A stretch of DNA of 53,100 nt. It comes from Marilutibacter maris (GTDB lineage Bacteria; Pseudomonadota; Gammaproteobacteria; Xanthomonadales; Xanthomonadaceae). Both the position numbers and the translations under genes were made by a program. The first letter of the stretch is position 1. Each line of letters starts with the position of its first letter. A model generated the notes under the pieces. It was not told the origin of the DNA. It saw nothing but the letters and a program-made list of their open reading frames with translations, and did not search any database. The stretch is from positions 1 to 53,100 of the forward strand of contig NZ_VICD02000100.1 in assembly GCF_006546735.2 (NCBI RefSeq), written 5' to 3'. Positions 16,762-24,724 of the stretch are shown in pieces.

Positions 16762-17509
16762 CGTTGATCCTTGCCTTGAAGACGCCGTTCAGCGGAGGCA
16801 CGAGCCACGCCGGCAGCTTCCAGCGCCGACGCTGGCCCGGCAGCACGTATCCGGACAGCCCCGCGGCGATCGAAGTACGGGTGCCGTCGGTGGCGACGAA
16901 CGCCAGATCCGCCACCTGCGCATGACCGCGACCGTCATTGCCGATCTCGATGAAGCGCTCGCCCCCGCTGGCGGTCACGCGCGTCTGCAGCGTGGGCAAG
17001 GCCGGTCCGGGGCCGGTGGGCGACACGAACAGCGGGATCGAGTAGCGCATCACGAACCGCAGCCCGGTCGGATCGGCACCGGCATCGCCCCGACCCTGAC
17101 CGGGGATCTCGTCGACGACGATCCGATAGCTGGCCTCGGTCCCGGCCGGGGGCGGTCCGGGGCGCACGATCCGCACCAGCTGGCGGCTGCCGGGGGCGAT
17201 CTCCGCCATCGGCGGACTCAACACGATGGCCGTGGTGGCCTGCAGACGGTCCTCGCCGTCTTCCTGGTGCCAGCCGAACACCCGCACCTGCGCGTGCATC
17301 GGCGCGTCGCCGCTGTTGCTCAGGGTCAGGCCCTCGGCATTGCGCTCGGCCGGGATCGTGACCGAGGTCGGCGCCACCTGCAGATGGGTCGCATCGGCCG
17401 GCGAGGGCAGGCCCGACAGCAGCGCCGTCAGCAGCGCAGTCAGCACCGCTCCCGGCACGGCCGGCGCGCGCGCGGGCCGGCGGCGATGACGCCGCTCGAA
17501 CAAGGTCAC
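16715..17509 (-). CDS. Periplasmic pilus assembly chaperone (CsuC-like)
   Basis: 264 residues; PapD-family chaperone that donates a strand to pilus subunits in the periplasm. Signal peptide to about residue 41 (PSPADA), then two Ig-like domains. The first includes LQVAPTSVTIPAERNAEGLT and IAPGSRQLVRIVRP; subunit-binding Arg/Lys-type positions are plausible. GTG 17509 starts 10 bases after the subunit gene upstream. The 3' end overlaps the usher start. Gene order major subunit-chaperone-usher-tip matches the spore-coat-U type chaperone-usher class. Confidence 0.9.
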   Translation of the reverse strand: MTLFERRHRRRPARAPAVPGAVLTALLTALLSGLPSPADATHLQVAPTSVTIPAERNAEGLTLSNSGDAPMHAQVRVFGWHQEDGEDRLQATTAIVLSPPMAEIAPGSRQLVRIVRPGPPPAGTEASYRIVVDEIPGQGRGDAGADPTGLRFVMRYSIPLFVSPTGPGPALPTLQTRVTASGGERFIEIGNDGRGHAQVADLAFVATDGTRTSIAAGLSGYVLPGQRRRWKLPAWLVPPLNGVFKARINGEPAERTLAPDAVAL

Positions 17510-17518
17510 GGTCGCGGC

Positions 17519-18052
17519 TCAGAAACTGATCGTGGCGGTCACGACATCGAGATAGCTCGCCGCCGGAGCGCTGGCGCTGGGCACCCGGCCATAGACCGGG
17601 TAGGCCTGTACCGCGCCGGTGCCGGTGCCGGCGACCGTGTCGGTGCCGAGGGTCTCGCCCCAGATCGTGGTGCGGCCGGCGTCGCTGTAGAGCTGATAGG
17701 TGACCAGGTCGGCGCCGTTGGCCATCGCGCGGGCGCCGACGCCGCCGCCGCCGCTGTTCTGGCCGTCATCCAGCGCGATGACGTAGTCGGTGCCCGGCGT
17801 GCAGTTGACGTTGAGCTGGCCGATCGCGTCGACGTTGGTGGCGCTGGAGGGCTGGCTGCCGAAATCGACGTCGGTCGGGGCCGGGTCGTCGATGGTGCAG
17901 CTGCTCTGGATCGTGATCTGGACCTGGAAGGTCGTGGTCGCGGTCTGCGCCCATGCCGGGTTGGCGACGAGGCCGAAGGCGGCGAGCAGCACGATGGCGG
18001 AAAGGCGCTTGCCGAACAAATGCTTGCCGAACAAATGCTTGAACCGGGTCAT
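17519..18052 (-). CDS. Spore coat U-domain pilus subunit (CsuA/B-like major subunit)
   Basis: 177 residues: signal peptide ending NPAWA, then one SCPU domain (VQITIQSSCTIDDPAPTDVD, then DFGSQPSSATN...; LNVNCTPGTDYVIALDDGQN; ends LDVVTATISF). First gene of the pilus operon, with an excellent ribosome site (GAGGAGACCGCCC-ATG). The signal peptide contains KHLFGKHLFGK, encoded by two perfect copies of the 15-mer gccgaacaaatgctt (18011-18040). A TTGACA box on the minus strand at 18170-18175 could be the operon -35, but no good -10 was seen. Confidence 0.87.
   Translation of the reverse strand: MTRFKHLFGKHLFGKRLSAIVLLAAFGLVANPAWAQTATTTFQVQITIQSSCTIDDPAPTDVDFGSQPSSATNVDAIGQLNVNCTPGTDYVIALDDGQNSGGGGVGARAMANGADLVTYQLYSDAGRTTIWGETLGTDTVAGTGTGAVQAYPVYGRVPSASAPAASYLDVVTATISF
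18011..18040. repeat. 15-bp perfect tandem duplication inside pilus subunit signal peptide
   Basis: gccgaacaaatgctt occurs twice head to tail. It is in frame, so each copy adds or removes five residues (KHLFG-type) in the signal peptide n-region. Confidence 0.85.
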
Positions 18053-18310
18053 GGGCGGTCTCCTCGACGCGTCGTTCGTCCCTGTTGCCCTGGAGAAAGC
18101 GCCGCGTCCGCCGCCTTCCCGGGCCCGTACGTTGCATCCGCCGCCAACACTTCCACTCCCCACCGGCGCTGTCAAGACCGGTGCCGCAAGCGCCGCCGGG
18201 GCGCCATTCGCCGGCGCTTCCGGCGGCGCCACCGGCCGGCCGGGACGGGGCATTGCGCAGGCTGGCGCGGGCGTTCATGCGGCAGGAGCCCGGTGCGTCC
18301 CGGATTCGGC

Positions 18311-18316
18311 GATAAT
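18311..18316 (+). promoter_or_regulatory. Putative -10 box of map, six bases from the start codon
   Basis: GATAAT is followed by gcgcgc and then the map ATG at 18323. Transcription from this box would begin at or next to the A of ATG. There is no Shine-Dalgarno sequence between, consistent with a leaderless mRNA. No clear -35 was seen. Confidence 0.45.
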
Positions 18317-18322
18317 GCGCGC

Positions 18323-19099
18323 ATGGCCATCAACCTCAAGACCCCTGAAGAAATCGAGCACATGCGCGTCGCCGGCCGTCTGGCCGCCGAAGTGCTGCAG
18401 GTCGTCGCCCCGCACGTGAAGCCGGGCGTGACCACCGAGGAGCTGGATCGCATCTGCCACGACCACATCGTCAACGTGCAGAAGGCGATCCCCGCCAACG
18501 TCGGCTACAAGGGCTTCCCCAAGACCGTCTGCACCTCGGTCAACAACGTCATCTGCCACGGCATCCCGAGCGAGGCCAAGGTCCTCAAGGACGGCGACAT
18601 CGTCAATATCGATGTCACCGTGATCAAGGACGGCTGGCACGGCGACACCAGTCGCATGTACATCGTCGGCAAACCGTCGGTGATGGCCCAGCGGCTGGTC
18701 GATGTGACCCGCGAGGCGATGTTCCGCGGCATCCGCACGGTGCGCCCGGGCGCGACCCTGGGCGATGTCGGTTACGCGATCCAGGAGTACGCCGAGTCCG
18801 AGCGCTTCTCGGTGGTCCGCGAGTACTGCGGCCACGGCATCGGCCGGGTCTACCACGACGAGCCGCAGGTGCTGCACTACGGCAGGCCCGGCACCGGCGT
18901 GATCCTGAAGCCCGGCATGACCTTCACCATCGAGCCGATGATCAACGAAGGCGCCCGCCACACCCGCCTGTTGCCCGACGGCTGGACCGTGGTCACCAAG
19001 GACCGCAAGCTGTCGGCGCAGTGGGAGCACACCGTCGCGGTTACCGACGACGGCGTCGAGATCCTGACCCGGTTGCCCGGCGACGACAACGACCTATGA
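18323..19099 (+). CDS. map: Methionine aminopeptidase, type I
   Basis: Removes the initiator Met from nascent proteins; metal-dependent and cytoplasmic. 258 residues with the pita-bread fold motifs: VCTSVNNVICHGIPS (substrate-site His), DGDIVNIDVTVIKDGWHGDT (metal Asp), YCGHGIGRVYHDEPQVLHYG (metal His), GMTFTIEPM and QWEHTVAVTDDGVEILT (metal Glu). ATG 18323 gives the normal family length; no ribosome-binding site precedes it. The stop overlaps the glnD start (ATGA), so the genes are coupled. rpsB and map are divergent neighbours in many gammaproteobacteria; here the pilus operon lies between. Confidence 0.97.
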   Translation: MAINLKTPEEIEHMRVAGRLAAEVLQVVAPHVKPGVTTEELDRICHDHIVNVQKAIPANVGYKGFPKTVCTSVNNVICHGIPSEAKVLKDGDIVNIDVTVIKDGWHGDTSRMYIVGKPSVMAQRLVDVTREAMFRGIRTVRPGATLGDVGYAIQEYAESERFSVVREYCGHGIGRVYHDEPQVLHYGRPGTGVILKPGMTFTIEPMINEGARHTRLLPDGWTVVTKDRKLSAQWEHTVAVTDDGVEILTRLPGDDNDL

Positions 19100-21741
19100 C
19101 CGCGGGGCCTGTCCGCGCCGGCGAAGCGGGGACCAGCGCCTCAGACGCCGAATGGGCGGCCCAGGCCCGCGAAACCCTGGCCACCGAGCAAGCGGCACTG
19201 GCCGCGCGCTTCGATGCCGGGGCCGATGTCGACCGGCTGTTGGCGGCCCGCGCGAAGTCGGTCGACCGCCAGGTGCTGGCGGCGTGGCGGCGCTGCGTGC
19301 CGGAGGCGTCCGGCTTGGCCCTGTTCGCGGTCGGCGGCTATGGCCGCGGCGAGTTGTTCCCGCATTCCGACGTCGATCTGCTGGTCCTGACCCAGGAGCG
19401 CCCCGACACCACCGACGGCAGCGACCGCCGTACCGAGGAGGACGCGCTTTCGCGCTTCCTTACCCTGTTGTGGGATGCCGGCCTGCCGGTCGGCCATGCG
19501 GTGCGCTCGGCGACCCAGTGCGGTGAGGCGGCCGAGGCCGACCTCACCGTCCTGACCAGCCTGATCGAATCGCGCCCCCTCGATGCCGATGCCGGCGCCC
19601 GCCAGGCGCTGGGCGAGGCCGCCGCGCCGGCACGGGTGTGGCCGGCACGCGAGTTCTTCGAAGCCAAGCGGCAGGAGCTGCGGGAAAGGCATTCCCGCCA
19701 TGGCGATACCTCCGACAATCTCGAGCCCAATCTGAAGGAAGGGCCGGGCGGGCTGCGCGACGTCCAGACCCTGCACTGGATGGCGCTGCGGATCATCGGC
19801 ACCTCGGACCTGGAGTCGCTGATCGCGGTCGGCCAGCTCGGTGCCGACGAAGTCGCCTCGCTGGAGCGCGAGCGCATCTTCCTGTCGCGGCTGCGTTACG
19901 GCCTGCACCTGGTCGCCGGCAAGCGCGAGGAGCGGTTGCGCTTCGACTACCAGAAGCTGCTGGCCGCGCGCCTGGGCCATGTCGATACCGACGGCAGCCT
20001 GGCGGTCGAGCAGCTGATGCAGGGCTTCTACCGCAGCGCCTCGCTGGTGCAGCGCATCGGCGAACGTCTGCTGCAACGCTTCGAGGAGCAGATCGAGGGC
20101 GAGCCGGTACCCGAGCCGATCGACCGCCTGTTCGAGCTGCGCCGCGGCTACCTGGCCGCGCGCGAGGCCGAATGGCCGCGCGAGCCGGCGCAGATCTTCG
20201 ACCTGTTCGCGGTCTGGGCCTCGCGCGGCGATGTCCGCGGCCTGCACTCGCAGACCGCGCGCGCGCTGGCCGAGGCGCTGCCGTCGCTGCCCGGATTCTC
20301 CACCGCCGGCGCGCCGCTGCATGCCCGTTTCCTGCAACTGCTGCGCGGCCCGGTCCCGGTGCAGACCCTGACCCGGATGGCCCGGCTGGGCGTATTGGGA
20401 CGCTGGATTCCCGCGTTCGCGCGGGTGTCCGGTCGCATGCAGTTCGACCTGTTCCACGTCTACACCGTCGACCAGCACACCCTGGCGGTGCTGAAGAACC
20501 TGTCGATCTTCGCGTCCGGCGAGCACGACGAGCGCTTCACCCTGGCCCGCGAGATCTGGCCGCGGCTGCGCAAGCCCGAACTGCTGCTGCTGGCCGGACT
20601 GTTCCACGACATCGGCAAGGGCCGTGGCGGCGATCACTCCGAGCTGGGCGGCGACGATGCGCGGGTGTTCTGCGACACCCTGGGCCTGAGCGAGGCGGAT
20701 GCGAGCCTGGTCGAGTGGCTGGTGCGCAAGCACCTGCTGATGTCGACCACCGCGCAGAAGCAGGACATCACCGATCCGGAGGTGATCCACCGTTTCGCCA
20801 CCGTGATCGGCGACCGCGAGCGGCTCGATCACCTCTATCTGCTGACCTGCGCCGACATCGCCGGGACCTCGCCGAAGCTGTGGAACGCGTGGAAGGACCG
20901 CCTGCTCGCCGATCTCTACACCGCGACCCGGCTGGCGCTGCGGCGGGGCCTGGAGCATCCGCTGGCGGCCGCCGAGCGTGCGGCCGAGAACCGCGAGGCG
21001 GCGCGCGCGATGCTGGCGGCGTTCGGCACCGGCGACGATGAGATCGAAGTCCTGTTCGCGCGGATGCCCGAGTCCGCCTTCCGCCGCGGCCGCCCCGACC
21101 AACTTGCCTGGCAGGCGACCGCGCTGCGCGGCATGGCGCCCGGCGACACCCGGGTCCGTGCGCGACCGGTCGCCGCGCACGCCGGGGCGATGGAGGTCTT
21201 CGTGCACTCGCCCGATCGCGACGGCCTGTTCGCGGCGATCGTCGCGACCCTCGACCGGCTTGGCCTGGCGATCCAGCAGGCGCGCGTGCTGGACGGTCCG
21301 GAAGGCACGATCTTCGACAGCTTCGAGGTGATCCCCTCCGATCCCCGCCACATCCCGGCGGCGGAAGACATCGAGCAGCGGCTGGAGGCCGCGTTGGCCG
21401 GCGACCTCGACGAGGTCAAGCCGCCGCGCCGTACCCAGCCGCGTCACTTGCGGCATTTCCGCATCGCCCCGCAGATCGTGTTCGACGCCACCCGCGGCGG
21501 TCGCACCCAGGTCAGCCTGGTCTGCACCGACCGCCCGGGCCTGCTGGCCGACATCGCCCGGGCGCTGCGCCATCAGGCGTTGCGGGTGCACGATGCGCGC
21601 ATCGCCACCTTCGGCGAGCGTGCCGAAGACCTGTTCCAGGTCACCGCCGTGGACGACAACGGCAGCGACCGAGCGCTTGACGACAACCGGCAGGAGGCAT
21701 TGCGCGCGGCGCTGCTGGCCTGCCTTGAAGGAGATTGTTGA
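19096..21741 (+). CDS. glnD: [Protein-PII] uridylyltransferase/uridylyl-removing enzyme
   Basis: Senses glutamine and adds or removes UMP on PII, controlling nitrogen assimilation. 881 residues with the full domain order. The nucleotidyltransferase motif [15 protein letters not shown] is at 80-94. The HD phosphohydrolase motif [18 protein letters not shown] is at about 502-519. Two ACT domains follow, at about 700-780 ([20 protein letters not shown]) and 805-880 ([20 protein letters not shown]). ATG 19096 overlaps the map stop, and the stop overlaps the dapD ATG by one base. Confidence 0.97.
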   Translation: MTAGPVRAGEAGTSASDAEWAAQARETLATEQAALAARFDAGADVDRLLAARAKSVDRQVLAAWRRCVPEASGLALFAVGGYGRGELFPHSDVDLLVLTQERPDTTDGSDRRTEEDALSRFLTLLWDAGLPVGHAVRSATQCGEAAEADLTVLTSLIESRPLDADAGARQALGEAAAPARVWPAREFFEAKRQELRERHSRHGDTSDNLEPNLKEGPGGLRDVQTLHWMALRIIGTSDLESLIAVGQLGADEVASLERERIFLSRLRYGLHLVAGKREERLRFDYQKLLAARLGHVDTDGSLAVEQLMQGFYRSASLVQRIGERLLQRFEEQIEGEPVPEPIDRLFELRRGYLAAREAEWPREPAQIFDLFAVWASRGDVRGLHSQTARALAEALPSLPGFSTAGAPLHARFLQLLRGPVPVQTLTRMARLGVLGRWIPAFARVSGRMQFDLFHVYTVDQHTLAVLKNLSIFASGEHDERFTLAREIWPRLRKPELLLLAGLFHDIGKGRGGDHSELGGDDARVFCDTLGLSEADASLVEWLVRKHLLMSTTAQKQDITDPEVIHRFATVIGDRERLDHLYLLTCADIAGTSPKLWNAWKDRLLADLYTATRLALRRGLEHPLAAAERAAENREAARAMLAAFGTGDDEIEVLFARMPESAFRRGRPDQLAWQATALRGMAPGDTRVRARPVAAHAGAMEVFVHSPDRDGLFAAIVATLDRLGLAIQQARVLDGPEGTIFDSFEVIPSDPRHIPAAEDIEQRLEAALAGDLDEVKPPRRTQPRHLRHFRIAPQIVFDATRGGRTQVSLVCTDRPGLLADIARALRHQALRVHDARIATFGERAEDLFQVTAVDDNGSDRALDDNRQEALRAALLACLEGDC

Positions 21742-22604
21742 TGAGTCCCAAGAAGGAAACCGGCGGCGACGCCGGCGCTGAACTGCGGTCCGTGATCGAA
21801 AGCGCGTTCGAACGGCGCGCTGCGTTGACCGTCGACGAGATCGATGGCTCGACCCGGCCCGCGGTCGAGCGCGTGATCGACGGCCTGGAGAGCGGCCAGT
21901 TCCGCGTCGCCGAACCCGACGGAGAGGGCGGCTGGAGGGTCAACGAGTGGTTGAAGAAGGCGGTGTTGCTTTACTTCCGCACCCAGGACATGGAAGTCGT
22001 CGACGCCTATCCGGCGCCGTTCTGGGACAAGATCCCGGCCCGCTTCGCCGATTACGACGAGGCCGCGTTCCGCCAGTTGGGCGCGCGCGTGGTGCCCGGT
22101 GCGATCGCCCGCCGCGGCGCCCACATCGGCCGCGACGTGGTGCTGATGCCGAGCTTCGTCAACATCGGCGCATACGTCGGCGAGGGCACGATGGTCGATA
22201 CCTGGGCGACGGTCGGCTCCTGCGCCCAGGTCGGCAAGCACTGTCACCTGTCCGGCGGCGCCGGCATCGGCGGCGTACTGGAGCCGCTGCAGGCGACCCC
22301 GACCATCATCGAGGACCACTGTTTCATCGGTGCCCGCTCGGAAGTCGTCGAGGGTTTCGTGGTCGGCCATCACAGCGTGATCGGCATGGGGGTGTTCCTC
22401 GGCCAGAGCACCCGCATCTACAACCGAGCGACAGGCGAGATCAGCTACGGTTCGGTGCCGCCGTACAGCGTGGTGGTCTCCGGCCAGCTGCCGGCCGCCG
22501 ACGGCACCCACTCGCTGTACTGCGCGGTGATCGTCAAGCAGGTCGATGCGAAGACGCGCAGCAAGACCAGCATCAACGACCTGCTGCGCGGGCTGGCGGA
22601 CTGA
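21741..22604 (+). CDS. dapD: 2,3,4,5-tetrahydropyridine-2,6-dicarboxylate N-succinyltransferase
   Basis: Lysine/diaminopimelate pathway enzyme that transfers succinyl from succinyl-CoA. 287 residues: N-terminal helical domain ([15 protein letters not shown] type), then left-handed beta-helix hexapeptide repeats ([20 protein letters not shown], then [40 protein letters not shown]). ATG 21741 is set by AAGGAGATTG upstream; a TTG two codons earlier is less likely. It sits with dapE two genes later, so the operon holds two steps of the succinylase pathway. Confidence 0.97.
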   Translation: MSPKKETGGDAGAELRSVIESAFERRAALTVDEIDGSTRPAVERVIDGLESGQFRVAEPDGEGGWRVNEWLKKAVLLYFRTQDMEVVDAYPAPFWDKIPARFADYDEAAFRQLGARVVPGAIARRGAHIGRDVVLMPSFVNIGAYVGEGTMVDTWATVGSCAQVGKHCHLSGGAGIGGVLEPLQATPTIIEDHCFIGARSEVVEGFVVGHHSVIGMGVFLGQSTRIYNRATGEISYGSVPPYSVVVSGQLPAADGTHSLYCAVIVKQVDAKTRSKTSINDLLRGLAD

Positions 22605-22608
22605 GCAC

Positions 22609-23070
22609 GTGGAGACGCTCTCGTCATCGACGACGTTTCTCGCCAAGCGCGTGTTCCCGGTGGCCTGGTTCGGCTTCCTGGCGGTGTTCCTGGGTATCGT
22701 CCTGTGGTCGGGCGTATGGACGGAGCAGCCTGTGGTCGTGCTCCAGCCGTTGCTGATGGCAGTGTTCGGGTACTTCCTTTTCCGCAAGCTGCTGTGGGAT
22801 ATCGCGGACGAGGTCCGTGATGGGGGCACCTGCCTGCTGGTCCGCAAGGGCGACGTCGAGGAACGTATCGACCTGGGCAACGTCATGAACGTCGATTCGA
22901 GCCAGTTCGCCAGCCCGCGGCGCATCACCCTGCGTCTGCGCGTCCCCGGTAGCCTGGGACAGGACGTGGCGTTCATTCCGAAGCATTCGTTCCAGTTCAA
23001 CCCCTTTGCCCGGAACGCCGTTGCGGAGGAACTGATTCTCCGTATCGACAAGCTGCGCAACTCGCACTGA
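22609..23070 (+). CDS. Small inner-membrane protein of unknown function
   Basis: 153 residues from GTG 22609, four bases after the dapD stop, with no strong ribosome-binding site. Two hydrophobic segments lie near residues 15-35 (VFPVAWFGFLAVFLGIVLW) and 42-60 (VVVLQPLLMAVFGYFLF). A soluble strand-rich part follows (CLLVRKGDVEERIDLGNVMN, then RRITLRLRVPG) that resembles a membrane-anchored PH-like domain. I do not recognise a named family. It lies in the dapD-arsC-dapE operon, but nothing indicates a link to lysine synthesis. Confidence 0.8.
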   Translation: METLSSSTTFLAKRVFPVAWFGFLAVFLGIVLWSGVWTEQPVVVLQPLLMAVFGYFLFRKLLWDIADEVRDGGTCLLVRKGDVEERIDLGNVMNVDSSQFASPRRITLRLRVPGSLGQDVAFIPKHSFQFNPFARNAVAEELILRIDKLRNSH

Positions 23071-23077
23071 GATCAAT

Positions 23078-23431
23078 ATGACCACCCTGTACGGACTGAA
23101 GAACTGCGATACCTGCCGCAAGGCGCGCAAGTGGCTGGACCGCTTCGGCGTCGAGCACGCATTTGTCGACTACCGCGACGAGCCGCGCACCCCGGCAACC
23201 CTGGTCGAGTGGAAGGAGGCGCTCGGCGGCTGGGACGCGATGATCAACAAGTCTTCGACCACCTGGCGCAACCTGCCCGAGCAGCGCAAGGCGCCGGGCT
23301 CGGACGCGGAATGGAAACTGCTGCTGCGCGAGTACCCGCAACTGGTGCGGCGGCCGGTGGTGGTGACCGACGACGGCGTGATCAGCCAGGGCTTTTCCGA
23401 CAACGGCTTCAAGAAGCGCTTCGGGGTCTGA
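23078..23431 (+). CDS. ArsC/Spx/YffB-family thioredoxin-fold protein
   Basis: 117 residues; arsenate-reductase-like fold with [17 protein letters not shown] at the N-terminus, giving a CxxC pair (Cys10-Cys13), and the [16 protein letters not shown] segment. Family members include ArsC, Spx and YffB. The gene often lies between dapD and dapE in this bacterial group. Arsenate reduction is not supported by context; a glutathione-linked or unknown redox role is possible. It begins 7 bases after the upstream stop and ends 4 bases before dapE. Confidence 0.9.
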   Translation: MTTLYGLKNCDTCRKARKWLDRFGVEHAFVDYRDEPRTPATLVEWKEALGGWDAMINKSSTTWRNLPEQRKAPGSDAEWKLLLREYPQLVRRPVVVTDDGVISQGFSDNGFKKRFGV

Positions 23432-23435
23432 GCCG

Positions 23436-24566
23436 GTGTCCGACGTCCTCGATCTCACCCGCGACCTGATCGCGCGCGCCTCGGTGACCCCCGAGGACGG
23501 CGGCTGCCAGGCGCTGATCGCCTCGCGGCTGCGGGCGGCGGGCTTCGCCTGCGAGCACCTGCGACTGGGCGAGGTCGACAACCTGTGGGCGACCCACGGC
23601 GGCGACGACGGCCCGACCCTGGTCCTGCTCGGGCATACCGACGTGGTGCCGCCGGGGCCGCGCGAGGCCTGGAGCAGCGATCCGTTCGAGCCGACGATCC
23701 GCGATGGCGTGCTGTACGGACGGGGCGCCGCCGACATGAAGGGCAGCGTCGCCGCCTTCGTGGTCGCGGCCGAGCGCTTCGTCGCCGCGCATCCCGACCA
23801 TCGCGGACGCCTGGCGTTGCTGTTGACCTCGGACGAGGAGGGCGACGCGATCGACGGCGTGCGCCGGGTCGCGACGATCTTCCGCGAGCGCGGCGAACGG
23901 ATCGACTGGTGCATCACCGGCGAACCCTCGTCGAAGGCGCGCCTGGGCGACCTGTTGCGGGTCGGACGTCGCGGCAGTCTGTCGGCGACGCTCACCGTGC
24001 ACGGCGTGCAGGGCCATGTCGCCTATCCGGACAAGGCGCGCAATCCGGTTCATCAGGCGCTGAAGGCGCTCGACGCTCTGGTCTCCCGACGTTGGGACGA
24101 CGGCTACGAGAGCTTCCCGCCGACCAGTCTGCAGATCAGCAACGTCCACGCCGGCACCGGCGCCAACAACGTGATCCCCGGCGAGCTGGAGGTGCTGTTC
24201 AACCTGCGCTACAACCCGCACTGGAACGCCGAAAGGCTGATCGAGGCCTGCGTCGCGATCCTCGACGCGCACGGCCTCGACTACGCACTGGCCTGGCATC
24301 GCAGCGGCGAGCCGTTCTACACCCCGGAGGGCGAACTGCGCGCGGCCGCGCGCGAGGTGCTGGCGCGCTTCGCGGGCCAGACGCCGGAGGAAAGCACCGG
24401 CGGCGGTACCTCGGATGCGCGCTTCATCGCGCCGCTGGGCGCCCACTGCATCGAGGTCGGGCCGGTCAACGCCAGCATCCACAAGGTAGACGAACATGTC
24501 AGCGTCGCCGACCTGGAGGCCTTGCCGGAGTTGTATCTGGCGATGCTGGAGCGTCTGCTGGGCTAG
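23436..24566 (+). CDS. dapE: Succinyl-diaminopimelate desuccinylase
   Basis: Hydrolyses N-succinyl-LL-diaminopimelate in lysine and peptidoglycan precursor synthesis; dizinc M20 peptidase. 376 residues with the metal-site motifs [13 protein letters not shown] (His and following Asp), [27 protein letters not shown] (Glu pair) and the C-terminal [13 protein letters not shown]-like [16 protein letters not shown]. The dimerisation/lid domain starts near [18 protein letters not shown] 23436 follows the ArsC-like stop by four bases. Last gene of the map-dapE run; a palindromic repeat follows. Confidence 0.97.
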   Translation: MSDVLDLTRDLIARASVTPEDGGCQALIASRLRAAGFACEHLRLGEVDNLWATHGGDDGPTLVLLGHTDVVPPGPREAWSSDPFEPTIRDGVLYGRGAADMKGSVAAFVVAAERFVAAHPDHRGRLALLLTSDEEGDAIDGVRRVATIFRERGERIDWCITGEPSSKARLGDLLRVGRRGSLSATLTVHGVQGHVAYPDKARNPVHQALKALDALVSRRWDDGYESFPPTSLQISNVHAGTGANNVIPGELEVLFNLRYNPHWNAERLIEACVAILDAHGLDYALAWHRSGEPFYTPEGELRAAAREVLARFAGQTPEESTGGGTSDARFIAPLGAHCIEVGPVNASIHKVDEHVSVADLEALPELYLAMLERLLG

Positions 24567-24611
24567 GTGCGCGGCCGCGTTGCCGGGGCAGGCCGCGATC
24601 GGGTCTTGCGA

Positions 24612-24720
24612 TGAAGGCTTTCGCGGCTTGCGCCGCTCCTACGATCGTTGCCGTGGGAGCGGCTTTGGGGGGCCCGCGGGAGCGGCGCCCCGGGAGGGCC
24701 ATCGCGGGTCATGCCGCCAT
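24612..24720. repeat. Cluster of REP-like GGAGCGGC palindromes
   Basis: cgcggcttgcgccgctcctac (24622 on), gtgggagcggcttt (from 24653) and gcgggagcggcgcc (from 24677) alternate in orientation between the convergent dapE and acylase genes. The first shares its 17-base core with the element near 1385. It may fold as a bidirectional terminator-like structure. Confidence 0.65.
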
Positions 24721-24724
24721 CTGA

